Source of the DNA: Bacillus sp. Marseille-P3661 | GTDB taxonomy: Bacteria; Bacillota; Bacilli; Bacillales; Bacillaceae_J | DNA: 64,000 nt | Assembly (NCBI RefSeq): GCF_900240995.1 | Contig: NZ_LT965956.1 | Coordinates: forward strand, 124,001 to 188,000 | Reading direction: 5' to 3' | Shown here: positions 63,939 to 64,000 of the stretch, piece by piece | Layout: each line of letters opens with the position of its first letter | Numbering within the stretch: position 1 is the stretch's first letter | Program-made: the position numbers and the translations under genes | Notes under the pieces: generated by a model | The model's input: the letters and a program-made list of their open reading frames with translations, nothing else | Told to the model about the DNA's origin: nothing | The model's database searches: none

Positions 63939-64000
63939 TTACATTCTTTCTACAACCTCGTAACCTGCTGTTGTTAATGCATTAGCAATTTCGCGAATAT
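63939..64000 (-). CDS. C-terminal end of an unrecognised protein (partial)
   Basis: On the minus strand the last 19 codons read IREIANALTTAGYEVVERM before a stop at 63939-63941. The rest lies outside the window. The pattern of an amphipathic helix followed by a short strand is too little to name a family. Confidence 0.45.
   Translation of the reverse strand, partial: IREIANALTTAGYEVVERM

Overview
The window is low-GC DNA from an endospore-forming member of the Bacillaceae. The spore link rests on a SplA-like regulator, Spo0M, a YhcN/YlaJ-like lipoprotein, a DUF3231 protein and a YodL-domain protein, and on AGGAGG-type ribosome sites with frequent TTG/GTG starts and U-tailed hairpin terminators. 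Ectoine synthesis (ectABC), a BCCT carrier and a PutP-type symporter point to osmotic stress. A tungsten/molybdenum aldehyde oxidoreductase and a CuA heme-copper enzyme that looks like a nitric oxide reductase point to low-oxygen life. No rRNA, tRNA, CRISPR array or prophage was seen.

Layout. 1-15.4 kb: SplA-like regulator, a TPR/dynamin-like GTPase, DUF3231, two CBO0543-type membrane proteins, PutP-like symporter, SMR efflux protein, methionine aminopeptidase, an ArsR-SRPBCC pair under a long palindrome, LysE exporter, glyoxalase-fold protein, a VmlR-like ABC-F protein behind an attenuator-like leader, and a DinB-fold protein. 15.6-25.8 kb: an NHLP/NHLM-type RiPP locus with a three-module membrane protein (cNMP-binding + SLC13-like + periplasmic-binding-like), HlyD-like adaptor, C39 peptidase-ABC exporter, second ABC exporter, GNAT enzyme and a 104-residue precursor with a Gly-Gly site and a 17-residue core. 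25.9-29.2 kb: CuA subunit, catalytic subunit with Asn where oxidases carry the active-site Tyr, SCO protein, and a membrane protein split by a frameshift. 29.4-32.8 kb: spore-type lipoprotein; Tat-signal small subunit plus GMC flavoenzyme with a four-Cys motif.

33-43 kb: MHYT-PAS-PAS-GGDEF, BrnQ, a peroxiredoxin whose peroxidatic Cys codon is an in-frame TGA followed by a SECIS-like hairpin, two closely similar luciferase-like monooxygenases, acyltransferase, SGNH hydrolase, MgtC. 43-49.5 kb: VanY-like carboxypeptidase, an intact IS1182-type element, DUF5658 protein, a DD-carboxypeptidase and a phosphodiester glycosidase, both with stalk domains. 49.6-54.4 kb: BCCT transporter, small membrane protein, YbjQ, ectC-ectB-ectA. 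54.8-60 kb: ThiF/MoeB-like enzyme, aldehyde:ferredoxin oxidoreductase, MoaD-like protein with partner, DRE-TIM aldolase. 60-64 kb: Spo0M, His-rich small protein with a Ser/Thr kinase, GNAT, YodL.

The strongest leads are (1) the RiPP export locus, which has no recognisable modification enzyme and a very unusual cNMP/SLC13/binding-protein fusion as its first gene; (2) the TGA-interrupted peroxiredoxin, either a selenoprotein or a fresh nonsense mutant; (3) the tyrosine-less heme-copper enzyme. All functional calls come from motif recognition by eye; no database search was run.
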